In this document: in pieces, positions 29,311-39,818 of the stretch
How the letters are laid out: every line of letters starts with the position of its first letter
Position numbering within the stretch: the first letter of the stretch is position 1
NCBI GenBank assembly: GCA_903880855.1
Contig: CAIRQX010000122.1
Span: 1-64,000 of the forward strand
Length of the DNA stretch: 64,000 bases
Reading direction: 5' to 3'
Origin: an uncultured Burkholderiales bacterium
GTDB lineage: Bacteria > Pseudomonadota > Gammaproteobacteria > Burkholderiales > Burkholderiaceae_C
The notes under the pieces: generated by a model
Told to the model about the DNA's origin: nothing
Seen by the model: the letters and a program-made list of their open reading frames with translations, nothing else
The model's database searches: none
Translations under genes and position numbers: made by a program

Positions 29311-31676
29311 ATCGTGTCAATAAAGCTACGCAACTTGTCGCTACGGCTTGGGTGCTTCAATTTACGCAAAGCCTTGGCTTCAATCTGACGGATGCGTTCG
29401 CGCGTGACGTCGAATTGTTTGCCGACTTCTTCCAAAGTGTGGTCGCTGGTCATCTCGATACCAAAACGCATGCGTAGCACTTTGGCTTCGCGTGGTGTGA
29501 GTCCGTCCAAGATGTCTTTGACCACATCGCGCAAACCAGCTTGCATCGCTGCTTCGATAGGCGCAGTGTTGACGCTGTCTTCGATGAAGTCGCCTAAATG
29601 GCTGTCGTCATCGTCACCGATCGGTGTTTCCATGGAGATAGGCTCTTTGGCGATCTTCATGATCTTGCGGATCTTGTCTTCTGGAATTTCCATCTTCTCG
29701 GCCAAGACGCTGGCATCTGGCTCGAAACCAAACTCTTGCAAGTGTTGGCGGCTGATACGGTTCATCTTGTTGATGGTTTCGATCATGTGTACCGGAATAC
29801 GGATGGTGCGCGCTTGATCGGCGATGGAGCGAGTGATTGCTTGGCGAATCCACCATGTAGCGTAAGTTGAGAACTTGTAGCCACGGCGGTATTCGAACTT
29901 GTCGACCGCTTTCATCAAACCGATATTGCCTTCTTGGATCAAATCTAAGAACTGCAAACCACGGTTGGTGTATTTCTTGGCGATAGAGATAACCAAGCGC
30001 AAGTTGGCTTCGATCATTTCTTTCTTGGCGTGGCGTGAACTGCGCTCACCTTCGTTCATGCGCTTGTTGATGTCTTTGAGTTGGTCCAAAGGCACAACGA
30101 CACGCGCTTGCAAGTCGATGAGTTTTTGTTGCAACTCTTGGATAGGCGGAATATTGCGGCTCATGGTGGCAGACCAATTTTTGCCAGCAGACGCTTGCTT
30201 TTCCACCCACTTGATATTGAGCAGGTTGGGTGGGAAGTCTTTGATGAAAGTGGCTTGTGGCATGCCGCACTTGTCAACGATGATGCGGCGCAATTCGCGT
30301 TCTTTCTTGCGCACCTCGTCGACCTGACCGCGCACCATTTCACAGAGTTTTTCGATGGTCTTGGCGGTAAAGCGGATGGTCATCAGCTCTGTGGTTAAGG
30401 CTTGCTGCGCTTTGAGGTAACCAGGTGAGCCGTAGCCTTCTTTGTCGTAGACCTTACGCAGCTTGTCAAAGTGCGATTGCATACGGTCGAAGTGGGCGAG
30501 GGCTTGGGTTTTGAGCTCTTCCAGTTTCTTGGTGAGGGCTTTGGAGCCGCCTTTGCCATCGTCGTCATCTTCTTCGTCGAATTCGTCAAAGTCTTCTTCG
30601 GCCACGTAGTCGTCGGCTTCGTTCAAATTGTTGAATCCGTCGACCACGGTGGAGATCACCACTTTGTCTTGTCGGATGTCGTCAGCCATCGCAAGAATGG
30701 CAGCGATGGTGGCGGGCGAGCCACTGATCGCTTGCATCATGTCCATCAAGCCGCCTTCGATGCGCTTGGCGATTTCAATTTCGCCTTCACGGGTCAGCAA
30801 CTCGACAGTGCCCATTTCGCGCATGTACATACGCACTGGGTCTGTGGTGCGACCGAATTCGCTGTCTACCGTAGACAGCGCAGCTTCGGCTTCTTCTTCC
30901 GCTTCTTCTTCCGTGGCGGCGGTAGGTGTGTTGTTGTTCAGGAGCAGGGTTTCAGCGTCTGGGGTGTGTTCGTAAACGGCTACGCCCATGTCGTTCAACA
31001 TGGAGATCACGACTTCCATGGTTTCCGCGTCGACCAGTTTGTCGGGCAAGTGGTCAGAGATTTCGCCATGGGTCAAATAGCCGCGTGTCTTACCGAGTTT
31101 GATCAGGGTTTTAAGGCGCTGGCGGCGCTTTTGCATGTCTTCTTCAGACAGCACGGTTTCGTCGAGGCCGAATTCTTTCATCAAGGCGCGCTCTTTCGCC
31201 TTGCTGATCTTCATGCGAAGGGGTTTTACTTTTTCGGCAGTCGCGACTTCTTCGCCTTCAAGGTCGGCTTCGATATCGCTCAAGTCTGTGTCGTCTAAGC
31301 CTTTGCCTGTTTTGCCTTTGGCACTAGATTTAGCGGCTTTTTTACCGGTGGCTTTGGGGGCGTGGGCAACGACGGCTGGTTTTTTAGCGGGCGCTTTTGC
31401 AGGAACTACTTTTGCTGATGGCTTTGCGGCTACTTTAGAAGTTGCTTTGGTAGCAGGTTTAGCAACTGCTTTGGCAACAGGCTTTGACGTGGTTTTTGCA
31501 ACTGGCTTGGCTGGCGACTTCGCCACAGGTTTTGCAGGAACTTTTTTGGCTACAGGTTTTGCTTTCACGAAGGGCTTGGCGGCAGTCTTAGCTACGGGTT
31601 TGGCGGCCGCTTTGGGGGCAACTTTTTTAACGGCCTTCTTGGGAACTGGCTTTTTGGATTTGGAGGCGACGGGCAT
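29307..31676 (-). CDS. rpoD: RNA polymerase primary sigma factor (sigma-70) with long Lys/Ala/Pro-rich N-terminal extension
   Basis: [62 protein letters not shown]; region 4 [22 protein letters not shown]. Confidence 0.98.
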   Translation of the reverse strand: MPVASKSKKPVPKKAVKKVAPKAAAKPVAKTAAKPFVKAKPVAKKVPAKPVAKSPAKPVAKTTSKPVAKAVAKPATKATSKVAAKPSAKVVPAKAPAKKPAVVAHAPKATGKKAAKSSAKGKTGKGLDDTDLSDIEADLEGEEVATAEKVKPLRMKISKAKERALMKEFGLDETVLSEEDMQKRRQRLKTLIKLGKTRGYLTHGEISDHLPDKLVDAETMEVVISMLNDMGVAVYEHTPDAETLLLNNNTPTAATEEEAEEEAEAALSTVDSEFGRTTDPVRMYMREMGTVELLTREGEIEIAKRIEGGLMDMMQAISGSPATIAAILAMADDIRQDKVVISTVVDGFNNLNEADDYVAEEDFDEFDEEDDDDGKGGSKALTKKLEELKTQALAHFDRMQSHFDKLRKVYDKEGYGSPGYLKAQQALTTELMTIRFTAKTIEKLCEMVRGQVDEVRKKERELRRIIVDKCGMPQATFIKDFPPNLLNIKWVEKQASAGKNWSATMSRNIPPIQELQQKLIDLQARVVVPLDQLKDINKRMNEGERSSRHAKKEMIEANLRLVISIAKKYTNRGLQFLDLIQEGNIGLMKAVDKFEYRRGYKFSTYATWWIRQAITRSIADQARTIRIPVHMIETINKMNRISRQHLQEFGFEPDASVLAEKMEIPEDKIRKIMKIAKEPISMETPIGDDDDSHLGDFIEDSVNTAPIEAAMQAGLRDVVKDILDGLTPREAKVLRMRFGIEMTSDHTLEEVGKQFDVTRERIRQIEAKALRKLKHPSRSDKLRSFIDTI

Positions 31677-31884
31677 GAAAACTCCTGAACTTCAAATGAA
31701 AACACTCACTCCGCGCTGAAACCTGCGCGTCAATGAACTGAAAAAGGGAGGAACCCTAGGAATTAGGCAAGCTAGGTGGGCGAACATTTGGTGTGCAGTC
31801 CTTGCGGTTTAGCGGCGAGTCGTGCGCTGATGTCACGGTTGGCCTGGCCCGGAGGTGCTGCTGTCGCACTTGCCAAAGATGTGG

Positions 31885-31912
31885 ATTATACCTATATTCC
31901 CTGATTTAGCAA
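31885..31912 (-). promoter_or_regulatory. Sigma-70 promoter for rpoD (TTGCTA - 16 bp - TATAAT)
   Basis: Minus strand TTGCTA AATCAGGGAATATAGG TATAAT between dnaG stop and rpoD. Confidence 0.7.
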
Positions 31913-31929
31913 GCCCCCATTGAGGTTTT

Positions 31930-33786
31930 TTAGGGCGTAGAGGCAGAGGCACTGCCTATTTGCTTGCGCCGTTCATACAAGGCTTTGTAGCGGGTAAGGG
32001 CGGTGGGATCCGATTGGGAGTTTTCGATCGCTTGTTTCATCTGTGCGTCTAAGTTTTCGAGCAACATTTTTTGCAAAATACTATGCAATTCTTGGCGCGC
32101 ATCTTTGGCGTGTTTGCTGTCCACAGAATCTTGGGTAATGGTTGGGTCAGGATCGTCAAGTGCGGTTGTAAAACTGGAGGACATCACGCGTGTGGCCAAT
32201 GCCTCGCATTCATGGCCGCGCAGTCCTTCTAGCAAAGCCGCCCAACTGAGGCTGCCGTGTTCGTGGTGTTGGTGGTCGATCCAGACAAACAAGGGGCCGT
32301 GGGGCGGCGCTAGGCTGCATAGAAGATCATGGTCTTCACCCGACAGCTCTTGCCAAATTTCCATGTTGGAGAGTAAGACCCGCGCGGCGTGGTCGGCTCT
32401 GCCCGCGGGAATTTGCCGGGTACCGCGCGTCCAAGTACGGGGTTTTTTCTTGAAATCAAAACTACGCTTGGCGTTCGAGATCGGTGGAATCCACAGGTCT
32501 TGCAATTCATTGGTGCCGAGCTCACACAGGCTGGCAATTTCACCAAGCAATTGGCGCTTGAGCGCGCCATCTGGCAAGGCCATCCACATGGGTTTGGCGT
32601 TGCTGGCGAGGTGCGCACGGCCCTCGGCGCTGTTTAAATCACAGCCCTCACGGGCAACTTCAATCAGCATGCGGCTCAAAGGCACCGCTTCGGTGACGGC
32701 ATGGGCAAAAGTTTCTTTGCCAAAGGTGCGTATGTAGCTATCGGGGTCATGCTCGGCGGGCAAAAACAAAAACTTGATGCTTCGGATATCCGTGGCATAA
32801 CTCAGCGCGCCATCTAAAGCTTTTTTGGCCGCACGGCGGCCTGCACTGTCTCCGTCAAAAGCAAACACGACGTTGTCGGTGAATCGGAAAAGTTTTTGGA
32901 TGTGATCGCCCGTGCAGGCTGTGCCCAACGTGGCGACTGCGTTGGCAAACCCAAGTTGGGAGAGGGCGACCACGTCCATGTAGCCTTCGGTCACCAAGGC
33001 GTAACCGAGATCGCGCATGGCTTGGCGGGCTTCAAACAAGCCGTAGAGTTCGCGGCCCTTGCTAAATACGGGTGTCTCAGGCGAGTTCAAATATTTAGGT
33101 GTGCCGTCGCCTAAAACACGGCCCCCAAAACCGATGCATTCGCCTTTGATATTGCGAATAGGAAACATGACGCGGTCACGAAAACGGTCGTAGCGTTTTT
33201 CGTCATCATCGCCTTCTTGTTGGGTGATGACCAAGCCGCTCTCCACCAATAGTGTGTCTTGGTAGTCTGGAAACACGCTAGCCAAGCTTCTCCATCCGTC
33301 AGGGGCATAACCCAAGCCAAACTGTCTGGCGATTTCTCCACTTAAGCCGCGATTTTTGAAATACGCGATGGCTTGTGGCGAAGACTTGAGGTGTTTGCGA
33401 TAGGCTTCGCCCGCTTTTTCTAGTACTTCGGTCAGCGTGGTTTGCTTTTGGCGTGCCTGGGCGGCGCGTTCGCGGTCTTGGGGGGAGACGTCTTCTTCAG
33501 GCACTTGCATGCCTGCGTTTTGGGCTAGGTCTTTAACGGCTTCGACAAAGTTCATGCCGGCGTGGTCCATCAAAAAGCCGATGGCGTTTCCGTTTTTGCC
33601 GCAACCAAAACAATGGAAAAACTGCTTGGTCGGACTAACCGAAAAAGAGGGAGATTTCTCGCCGTGGAAGGGGCATAGCCCCATGTAATTAGCGCCGCCT
33701 TTTTTGAGAGTGACGTAGCGTCCCACTACCTCGACCACGTCGGTGCGGTCGAGAAGTTCTTGGATGAATGTTTGTGGGATCGCCAT
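31930..33786 (-). CDS. dnaG: DNA primase
   Basis: CPFHGEKSPSFSVSPTKQFFHCFGCGKNGNAIGFLM zinc domain; VTEGYMDVVALSQLG Toprim. Confidence 0.98.
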   Translation of the reverse strand: MAIPQTFIQELLDRTDVVEVVGRYVTLKKGGANYMGLCPFHGEKSPSFSVSPTKQFFHCFGCGKNGNAIGFLMDHAGMNFVEAVKDLAQNAGMQVPEEDVSPQDRERAAQARQKQTTLTEVLEKAGEAYRKHLKSSPQAIAYFKNRGLSGEIARQFGLGYAPDGWRSLASVFPDYQDTLLVESGLVITQQEGDDDEKRYDRFRDRVMFPIRNIKGECIGFGGRVLGDGTPKYLNSPETPVFSKGRELYGLFEARQAMRDLGYALVTEGYMDVVALSQLGFANAVATLGTACTGDHIQKLFRFTDNVVFAFDGDSAGRRAAKKALDGALSYATDIRSIKFLFLPAEHDPDSYIRTFGKETFAHAVTEAVPLSRMLIEVAREGCDLNSAEGRAHLASNAKPMWMALPDGALKRQLLGEIASLCELGTNELQDLWIPPISNAKRSFDFKKKPRTWTRGTRQIPAGRADHAARVLLSNMEIWQELSGEDHDLLCSLAPPHGPLFVWIDHQHHEHGSLSWAALLEGLRGHECEALATRVMSSSFTTALDDPDPTITQDSVDSKHAKDARQELHSILQKMLLENLDAQMKQAIENSQSDPTALTRYKALYERRKQIGSASASTP

Positions 33787-33800
33787 GAAAGCAAAGATGC

Positions 33801-34559
33801 TTATTTCGGCGCAAGTCGAATAGCACCATCCAAGCGAATGACTTCACCGTTGAGCATTTCATTTTCAAAAATGTGCAAAGCGAGTTTGGCGTAGTCTTGC
33901 GGCGTGCCTAAACGGGAAGGAAAGGGCACGCTGGCGGCCAAAGAGTCTTGCACTTCTTGGGGCAGGCCAAACATCATGGGTGTGCGGAAGATGCCAGGCG
34001 CAATCGTCATATTGCGAATGCCGTTACGCGCCAAGTCACGGGCGATGGGAAGCGTCATGCCCACTACACCGCCCTTAGAAGCGCTGTAAGCGGCTTGCCC
34101 CATTTGTCCGTCATAGGCGGCCACCGAGGCGGTTGAAATGATGACACCGCGCTCGCCGCTGGATTCAGGTTCGTTTTGGCTCATGGCTTCAGCCGCCAAG
34201 CGGATCATGTTGAAGCTGCCGATCAAGTTGACCGTGATCGTCTTGGTAAAGACATCTAATTTGTGTGCGCCGTGTTTGCCCACGGTTTTCTCAGCGGGGG
34301 CGATGCCTGCGCAGTTGACCAAACCCATCAATTTGCCCATAGACACAGCTTTGGCGATGACGGCTTGTCCGTCGGCTTCTTTGCTGACGTCGCAGGCGAC
34401 AAAAGCGCCACCGATGTCTTTGGCCACGGTTTGGCCCTTTTCAACCTGCATATCGGCAATCACCACATGCGCGCCATGTTGCGCCAAAGCGCGGGCAGTT
34501 CCTTCGCCCAATCCTGATGCCCCGCCTGTGACGATAAAAACCTTGCCTTGGATGTCCAT
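33801..34559 (-). CDS. SDR family 3-hydroxyacyl-CoA dehydrogenase-like protein
   Basis: [41 protein letters not shown]. Confidence 0.88.
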   Translation of the reverse strand: MDIQGKVFIVTGGASGLGEGTARALAQHGAHVVIADMQVEKGQTVAKDIGGAFVACDVSKEADGQAVIAKAVSMGKLMGLVNCAGIAPAEKTVGKHGAHKLDVFTKTITVNLIGSFNMIRLAAEAMSQNEPESSGERGVIISTASVAAYDGQMGQAAYSASKGGVVGMTLPIARDLARNGIRNMTIAPGIFRTPMMFGLPQEVQDSLAASVPFPSRLGTPQDYAKLALHIFENEMLNGEVIRLDGAIRLAPK

Positions 34560-34606
34560 GAATATCTCCGATGTGTGTATGAAGGTGTCAGACGTGTCTT
34601 TTTACG

Positions 34607-34621
34607 TTGACGTTACGTCAA
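34607..34621. promoter_or_regulatory. Perfect dyad TTGACGT-T-ACGTCAA, candidate operator
   Basis: 7-bp inverted repeat in the intergenic region between divergent SDR and patatin genes. Confidence 0.5.
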
Positions 34622-34705
34622 TTATGCTGGAACGTCGATCAGGGACAATCTGTCCGCTTGCAGATCGCCAGCTTAGAAACGCCACCTTTCAGAGTAAGAA
34701 ATCCA

Positions 34706-35710
34706 ATGCCTCAAACTACAGCGCCATACAAAACCACTGACCAAAACACTACGGGTGTATTCCAGTCATGTGCATTGGGAGTTAAGGCGAACAGCGCAAT
34801 AGGCAAGTTGGTGTTGTTTGCCTTTTTGGCGGTGATGACGGCTTGTAGCACCCAAGGACCTGTTAAATCCAGCACGGGCGCTGCATCTGAAGGCACTAGC
34901 AAAGAATCGACGGCGGATACATCTGCAGTCAAGCGCGTTCCCAAGTTCGGTTTGGCCTTAGGCGGCGGTGCTGCAAGAGGATTCGCCCATGTAGGCGTGA
35001 TTCAAGTGCTGGAAGAAGCAGGGCTCAAGCCTGACTTTGTCGTGGGAACCTCTGCCGGTAGTTTGGTCGCAGCCTTCTACGCCAGTGGAAAAAACGGCGC
35101 GCAATTGCAGCAACTCTCTGAAACCATGGACGAAGCGACCATCACCGACTGGGCCATTCCCCTGATAGGCCGCGGAATGATGCGGGGCGACGCTTTGGCG
35201 CGCTATGTCAACAGCAAAACAGGTAACCAAAAAATTGAAGACCTACCCATGTCTTTGGGCGTCGTCGCAACCGACTTACATACAGGACAGGGCGTTTTAT
35301 TCCAACGCGGCGACTTGGGCACGGCGGTGAGGGCTTCCAGTTCAGTGCCCTCTGTTTTTGAGCCCGTCAAGATTGGAACGCGCGAGTTTGTTGACGGTGG
35401 CTTGGTATCACCAGTGCCAGTGCGATTTGCCCGCCAGATGGGCGCAGAGTTTGTGCTGGCAGTAGACATTTCCAGCACACCAGAGACCGCAAAAACAGGT
35501 GATATGTTCCAAATATTGATGCAAACCTTCACCATCATGGGTAAAAGTATCAACACCTTTGAGCTGCGCGAGGCAGATGTTGTAGTCAGGCCGGCACTTG
35601 GTGCGATAGGTTCAGCCGAATTTAGTGCAAGACGTAAATCTATTGAAGCTGGACGCGCTGCCATGCTTGCGGCCCTGCCTAAAGTGAGAGCTGCGCTTTT
35701 GCCCCGCTAA
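34706..35710 (+). CDS. Patatin-like phospholipase family lipoprotein (RssA-like)
   Basis: FGLALGGGAARGFAHVGVIQVLEEAG; GTSAG; DGGLVSPVPV. Confidence 0.9.
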   Translation: MPQTTAPYKTTDQNTTGVFQSCALGVKANSAIGKLVLFAFLAVMTACSTQGPVKSSTGAASEGTSKESTADTSAVKRVPKFGLALGGGAARGFAHVGVIQVLEEAGLKPDFVVGTSAGSLVAAFYASGKNGAQLQQLSETMDEATITDWAIPLIGRGMMRGDALARYVNSKTGNQKIEDLPMSLGVVATDLHTGQGVLFQRGDLGTAVRASSSVPSVFEPVKIGTREFVDGGLVSPVPVRFARQMGAEFVLAVDISSTPETAKTGDMFQILMQTFTIMGKSINTFELREADVVVRPALGAIGSAEFSARRKSIEAGRAAMLAALPKVRAALLPR

Positions 35711-35740
35711 AAAAAGAGGGCCCGTCTTGCGACGGGCCCT
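35709..35740 (-). terminator. Rho-independent terminator of the phasin gene
   Basis: Perfect 10-bp stem AGGGCCCGTC-TTGC-GACGGGCCCT; U-tract when read on the minus strand. Confidence 0.85.
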
Positions 35741-35798
35741 GCAAGGGATCTCAACACCCTAAGGTGATAAAAAGATCCGAGGAGACAATCTTTTTAAA

Positions 35799-36341
35799 TT
35801 AACGCTTTTTAGCAACTGTCTTGCTTACTTTTGTAGCAGTCTCAGTCACAGCGTGGAAGTTGCTTTCGGCCAAGTCAGTAGCTTGCTTGACAACTTTTTG
35901 TACAGACTCAGCAGCAGTATTGCTTGCATTGAGGGCTTGCTTCAAGAAAGCGACAGCAGACTCAGAGCCAGCTGGCGCGTTTTTCAAAGCGGAATCAAAA
36001 AAGCTAACCAACTGCTTTTGAGCTTCTGCGGCTTTGGCTTCTACTGTCTTGCCTAATTCAGCGCCAGACTCAGAGGTGATTTCATACACATGGCGTGAGT
36101 AAGAAGCAGTTTTTTCAGCCAAAGGTTGGAAAAACTCAGTTTGTAGTGCCAAAAATTGCTGTGGGTCTTTAGCACCCATCAAGCTTTTGAAGAAGTCAGC
36201 AGACTCGGTTAATGAGCTGCGTGCAGCAGTCAAGTTGAGTTCCACCAGCTTTTCAACGCTAGCAAAAGCGTCATTGCTCATGGCGAATACGTTGTTCAGG
36301 GCTGCTTTGTTAGAAGCGACGATTTGTTCAGTAGTGATCAT
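35799..36341 (-). CDS. Phasin family protein
   Basis: VAEKTASYSRHVYEITSESGAELGKTVEAKAAEAQKQLVSFFDSALKNAPAGSESAVAFLKQAL. Confidence 0.93.
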   Translation of the reverse strand: MITTEQIVASNKAALNNVFAMSNDAFASVEKLVELNLTAARSSLTESADFFKSLMGAKDPQQFLALQTEFFQPLAEKTASYSRHVYEITSESGAELGKTVEAKAAEAQKQLVSFFDSALKNAPAGSESAVAFLKQALNASNTAAESVQKVVKQATDLAESNFHAVTETATKVSKTVAKKR

Positions 36342-36377
36342 GTGAATCTCCAGAAGTGTGAAAGTTGAAAAAAAATG

Positions 36378-36391
36378 TTGCTTTGCAGCAA
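36378..36391. promoter_or_regulatory. Inverted repeat TTGCT-TTGC-AGCAA, candidate PhaR-type operator in phasin leader
   Basis: Dyad TTGCTTTGCAGCAA rich in TGC/GCA in the phasin 5' region. Confidence 0.4.
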
Positions 36392-36399
36392 TGGAATGG

Positions 36400-36427
36400 A
36401 GTTTAGGGTTATCCCGAGGTTTTGCAA
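36400..36427 (-). promoter_or_regulatory. Putative sigma-70 promoter for phasin gene (TTGCAA - 16 - TAAACT)
   Basis: Hexamers and spacing read on the minus strand upstream of 36341. Confidence 0.4.
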
Positions 36428-36531
36428 CACTTTGGAGGGTTAGGCGCGTGCTTTAGAGGTGACAGCCTAAATACCGACTTAACGGGGCAGGCGGAGACAA
36501 TGGGCTATTAAGACAATGCCAAACAGGGGTT

Positions 36532-37467
36532 ATGCGCGCTTTTTATTCGGATCAATTTGTATTACCGCTTCCCCAGGGACACCGATTTCCCATGGGCAAG
36601 TACCGTGTTTTGCGAGACCGCTTGGCAGTTGAGATACCCGAGATACAAACCAACGTCGCTGAACCTGCCACCGATGGTGAATTGGCCTTGGTACACGCGC
36701 CGCACTACATACAGGCGGTAGCGCAAGGCACATTGGGTGACAAGGCGCAGCGAGAAATTGGCTTTCCTTGGTCGCCAGAAATGGTGGCAAGGTCCAGGCG
36801 ATCCACTGGAGCCACCATCATGGCTGCAAGGACTGCTTTGTTTGGACGCGAAGGCATTGCCGCCAATTTGGCGGGGGGAACCCACCACGCCTATGCGGAC
36901 AAAGGGAGTGGTTTTTGTGTTTTCAACGACGCGGCGGTTGCGACCCGCTTGATGCAGAGCGAATGGAGTCGCCAGCACCGACAGCCTTTGAAAGTGGCCA
37001 TCATCGATCTAGATGTGCACCAAGGCAATGGAACCGCGCACATATTTGGAAAAGATGACTCGGTTTTCACGCTCTCTATCCACGGCGCCAGAAATTTTCC
37101 TTTTGCCAAAGAAACTAGCGATTTGGACTTGGAACTGCCAGATGGTTGCGACGACAGCGCCTATTTACAAGCATTAGAAAAAGCATTGGAGACCCTGGAA
37201 AACCGCTTTGAACCTGGCTTGGTGATTTATCTGGCTGGCGCCGACCCACATGAAGGCGATCGACTAGGCCGCCTGAAGTTGAGCTTTGATGGCCTTGAGG
37301 CAAGAGATCGACGGGTGTTCGACTGGGCCTACCAAAAAGCGGTTCCAATGGCTTTCGCTATGGCCGGAGGTTACGGCGAGAACATTGCCGACACGGTGCA
37401 GGTGCAAATGAATACCTACCGTGTCGCCTATGCGTATTGGCAACGCTGGCAAAATCGCAGCTTATGA
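36532..37467 (+). CDS. Histone deacetylase / acetylpolyamine amidohydrolase family protein
   Basis: GGTHHAYADKGSGFCVFNDAAVA; VAIIDLDVHQGNGTAHIF. Confidence 0.95.
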   Translation: MRAFYSDQFVLPLPQGHRFPMGKYRVLRDRLAVEIPEIQTNVAEPATDGELALVHAPHYIQAVAQGTLGDKAQREIGFPWSPEMVARSRRSTGATIMAARTALFGREGIAANLAGGTHHAYADKGSGFCVFNDAAVATRLMQSEWSRQHRQPLKVAIIDLDVHQGNGTAHIFGKDDSVFTLSIHGARNFPFAKETSDLDLELPDGCDDSAYLQALEKALETLENRFEPGLVIYLAGADPHEGDRLGRLKLSFDGLEARDRRVFDWAYQKAVPMAFAMAGGYGENIADTVQVQMNTYRVAYAYWQRWQNRSL

Positions 37468-37913
37468 GTGAAAAACCTATCGAACGCGTCTTGCCTCAGT
37501 CGCGTAGTACTTTCAAAGTGTTTCGACAAATCACCACGCGTTGGGAAGACAACGATGTGTACGGCCACATTAACAACGCTGTCTATTACAGCTATGTAGA
37601 TACTGCGGTTAACGCGCATCTCATTGCGCAAGGGGCTCTAGACATCCATGCCGGCAAAACGATTGGCTTGGTGATCGAGAACCATTGCAACTTTTTTGCG
37701 CCTCTGGCCTTTCCGCAAACCATTGAAGCGGGTATCCGCGTCAGCAAAATCGGCAAATCCAGTGTCAGGTACGAAGTAGGATTGTTTGCAGAAGGCGAAG
37801 ACCTTTGTGCAGCCTTGGCCCACTTCATCCACGTCTATGTCAACCTCCATGACAGACGTCCCGTCACAAACCTGCCCCCCGAATTACAAAATGTTTTGGA
37901 GAAATTGAGATGA
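37464..37913 (+). CDS. Acyl-CoA thioesterase (hotdog fold)
   Basis: TRWEDNDVYGHINNAVYYSYVDTAVN; ATG overlaps upstream TGA. Confidence 0.93.
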   Translation: MSEKPIERVLPQSRSTFKVFRQITTRWEDNDVYGHINNAVYYSYVDTAVNAHLIAQGALDIHAGKTIGLVIENHCNFFAPLAFPQTIEAGIRVSKIGKSSVRYEVGLFAEGEDLCAALAHFIHVYVNLHDRRPVTNLPPELQNVLEKLR

Positions 37914-38620
37914 CCACTCCCGTAAGCGACAGCCAAGCCGTTGACCATGCCATCACTTCGCGCATGTCAGCCCGTGCTTTCACGAACCAAGCTGTGCCCA
38001 AAGCCTTAATCACCGAGATCTTGCAAGTTGCAAGCCGCGCACCATCGGGCACCAACACCCAGCCTTGGAAAGTCTATGTATTGCAAGGCAAGAGCCGTGA
38101 CACCTTGGTTGAAAAAGTCTGTGCAGTGCATGACGCCATGCGTGCCAATCCAGAAGTGGCCAAGCAATACCAAGAGCAATATGACTACTACCCCACGCAG
38201 TGGGTCAGCCCATATATCGACCGTCGCCGGGAAAACGGTTGGAGTCTGTACGGCCTATTAGGTATTGGAAAAGGCGACAAAGACAAGATGCATTTGCAGC
38301 ACCAACGCAATTTCAAATTCTTTGATGCCCCCGTGGGAATGATGTTCACCCTCGACCCCATCATGGGCCGAGGCTCGATGTTTGATTACGGCATGTTTGT
38401 GCAAAACATCATGTTGGCGGCACGCGCGCGTGGTTTGCATACATGCCCGCAAGCTGCTTGGAATCACTTCCATAGCATCATCCTGCCGCACATTGGTGCG
38501 GGTGAGGGCGAGATGCTAGTGTGCGGTTTGTCGCTTGGATGGGCGGATACCTCAGACAAGGTGAATACTTTTACAACACCGCGCGTTCCTGCTGAAGAAT
38601 TTACCCATTGGCGCGATTGA
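37910..38620 (+). CDS. Nitroreductase family protein
   Basis: [43 protein letters not shown]. Confidence 0.94.
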   Translation: MTTPVSDSQAVDHAITSRMSARAFTNQAVPKALITEILQVASRAPSGTNTQPWKVYVLQGKSRDTLVEKVCAVHDAMRANPEVAKQYQEQYDYYPTQWVSPYIDRRRENGWSLYGLLGIGKGDKDKMHLQHQRNFKFFDAPVGMMFTLDPIMGRGSMFDYGMFVQNIMLAARARGLHTCPQAAWNHFHSIILPHIGAGEGEMLVCGLSLGWADTSDKVNTFTTPRVPAEEFTHWRD

Positions 38621-38624
38621 CCCC

Positions 38625-39809
38625 ATGATCATCACCAGTCTGCTTGACACAGACCTCTATAAATTCACCATGATGCAGGCTGTGCTGCATCAGTTTCCTC
38701 GCGCGCAAGTTACTTATAAATTTAAATGCCGTAATCTTGGAATTGCGCTGGCGCCTTATGTGCAGGAAATTCGAGGCGAAATTAAATCCTTGTGCAGTTT
38801 GAAATTCCAAGACGACGAGCTGGGATGGTTACGCAGCCTGCGTTTTATAAAAAGTGATTTCGTTGACTTCCTTGGTCTATTTCGACTGAACGAAAAATAC
38901 ATACAAGTCACCCCTACACAAAACGGTGAGATCGACATCACCATCCAAGGACCTTGGTTACACACCATATTGTTTGAGATTCCTGTGTTGGCCATTGTGA
39001 ACGAGGTGTATTTTCGTAATACCCAAAAAGTGCCAGATTTCGTTGAAGGCCGCAATCGCCTCGAGAGAAAAATAGAAACCTTACGCGCTGAACGACTCAG
39101 TGATTTAAAAATTGCTGACTACGGTACCCGCCGCCGTTTTTCAAAAGCTTGGCATGAAGAGTTGTTGCGTGTGCTCTCCGTCAAATTAGGCACAGAGCCT
39201 ATTGGACAGTTAGCGGGTACAAGCAATGCACTATTTGCGATGAAGTTGAATTTGCGCCCGCTTGGCACGATGGCCCATGAATATTTACAAGCCTGTCAAG
39301 CCCTAGGGCCTCGTCTAAGAGACAGCCAAGTGTTTGGCTTTGAGACCTGGGCACGTGAATACCGTGGCGACTTGGGCATTGCCTTGAGTGACGTCTACGG
39401 CATTGAACCGTTCTTGCGTGACTTCGACATGTATTTCTGTAAGTTGTTTGACGGTGCTCGCCATGACAGTGGCGATCCGTTCACGTGGGGTGAGCGCATG
39501 ATCGAACACTACCGGCAAAACCGTGTTGACCCCATGACCAAGACGTTGATCTTCAGTGATGGGTTGACGGTCGAGCGCATCATCGCCCTCTACCAACAGT
39601 TCAGAGGACGTTGCCAACTTGCTTTCGGAATTGGTACCAATCTGACCAACGATCTGGGCTACGAGCCCTTGCAAATAGTGATCAAGATGGTGGAATGCAA
39701 CGGCCAACCTGTGGCTAAGCTTTCAGATACGCCCTCTAAAAACATGTGCGAAGACCAAAACTACTTGGCGTATTTACGCCAAGTGTTTGGTATTGCATCG
39801 CCAACCTAA
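38625..39809 (+). CDS. pncB: Nicotinate phosphoribosyltransferase
   Basis: [38 protein letters not shown]. Confidence 0.96.
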   Translation: MIITSLLDTDLYKFTMMQAVLHQFPRAQVTYKFKCRNLGIALAPYVQEIRGEIKSLCSLKFQDDELGWLRSLRFIKSDFVDFLGLFRLNEKYIQVTPTQNGEIDITIQGPWLHTILFEIPVLAIVNEVYFRNTQKVPDFVEGRNRLERKIETLRAERLSDLKIADYGTRRRFSKAWHEELLRVLSVKLGTEPIGQLAGTSNALFAMKLNLRPLGTMAHEYLQACQALGPRLRDSQVFGFETWAREYRGDLGIALSDVYGIEPFLRDFDMYFCKLFDGARHDSGDPFTWGERMIEHYRQNRVDPMTKTLIFSDGLTVERIIALYQQFRGRCQLAFGIGTNLTNDLGYEPLQIVIKMVECNGQPVAKLSDTPSKNMCEDQNYLAYLRQVFGIASPT

Positions 39810-39818
39810 AGGCCGCCG

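Noticed and set aside
30471-31298. 275 aa plus-strand ORF antisense to rpoD
   Set aside because: Composition is a shadow of the rpoD codon pattern (Phe/Val/His runs) with no recognisable domain; rpoD is unambiguous
31380-31670. Short repeats resembling a CRISPR or tandem array
   Set aside because: Irregular imperfect repeats encoding AKP-type residues in the rpoD N-terminus, with no uniform spacers
32003-32737. 244 aa plus-strand ORF antisense to dnaG
   Set aside because: Shadow ORF; no domain motifs; dnaG is certain
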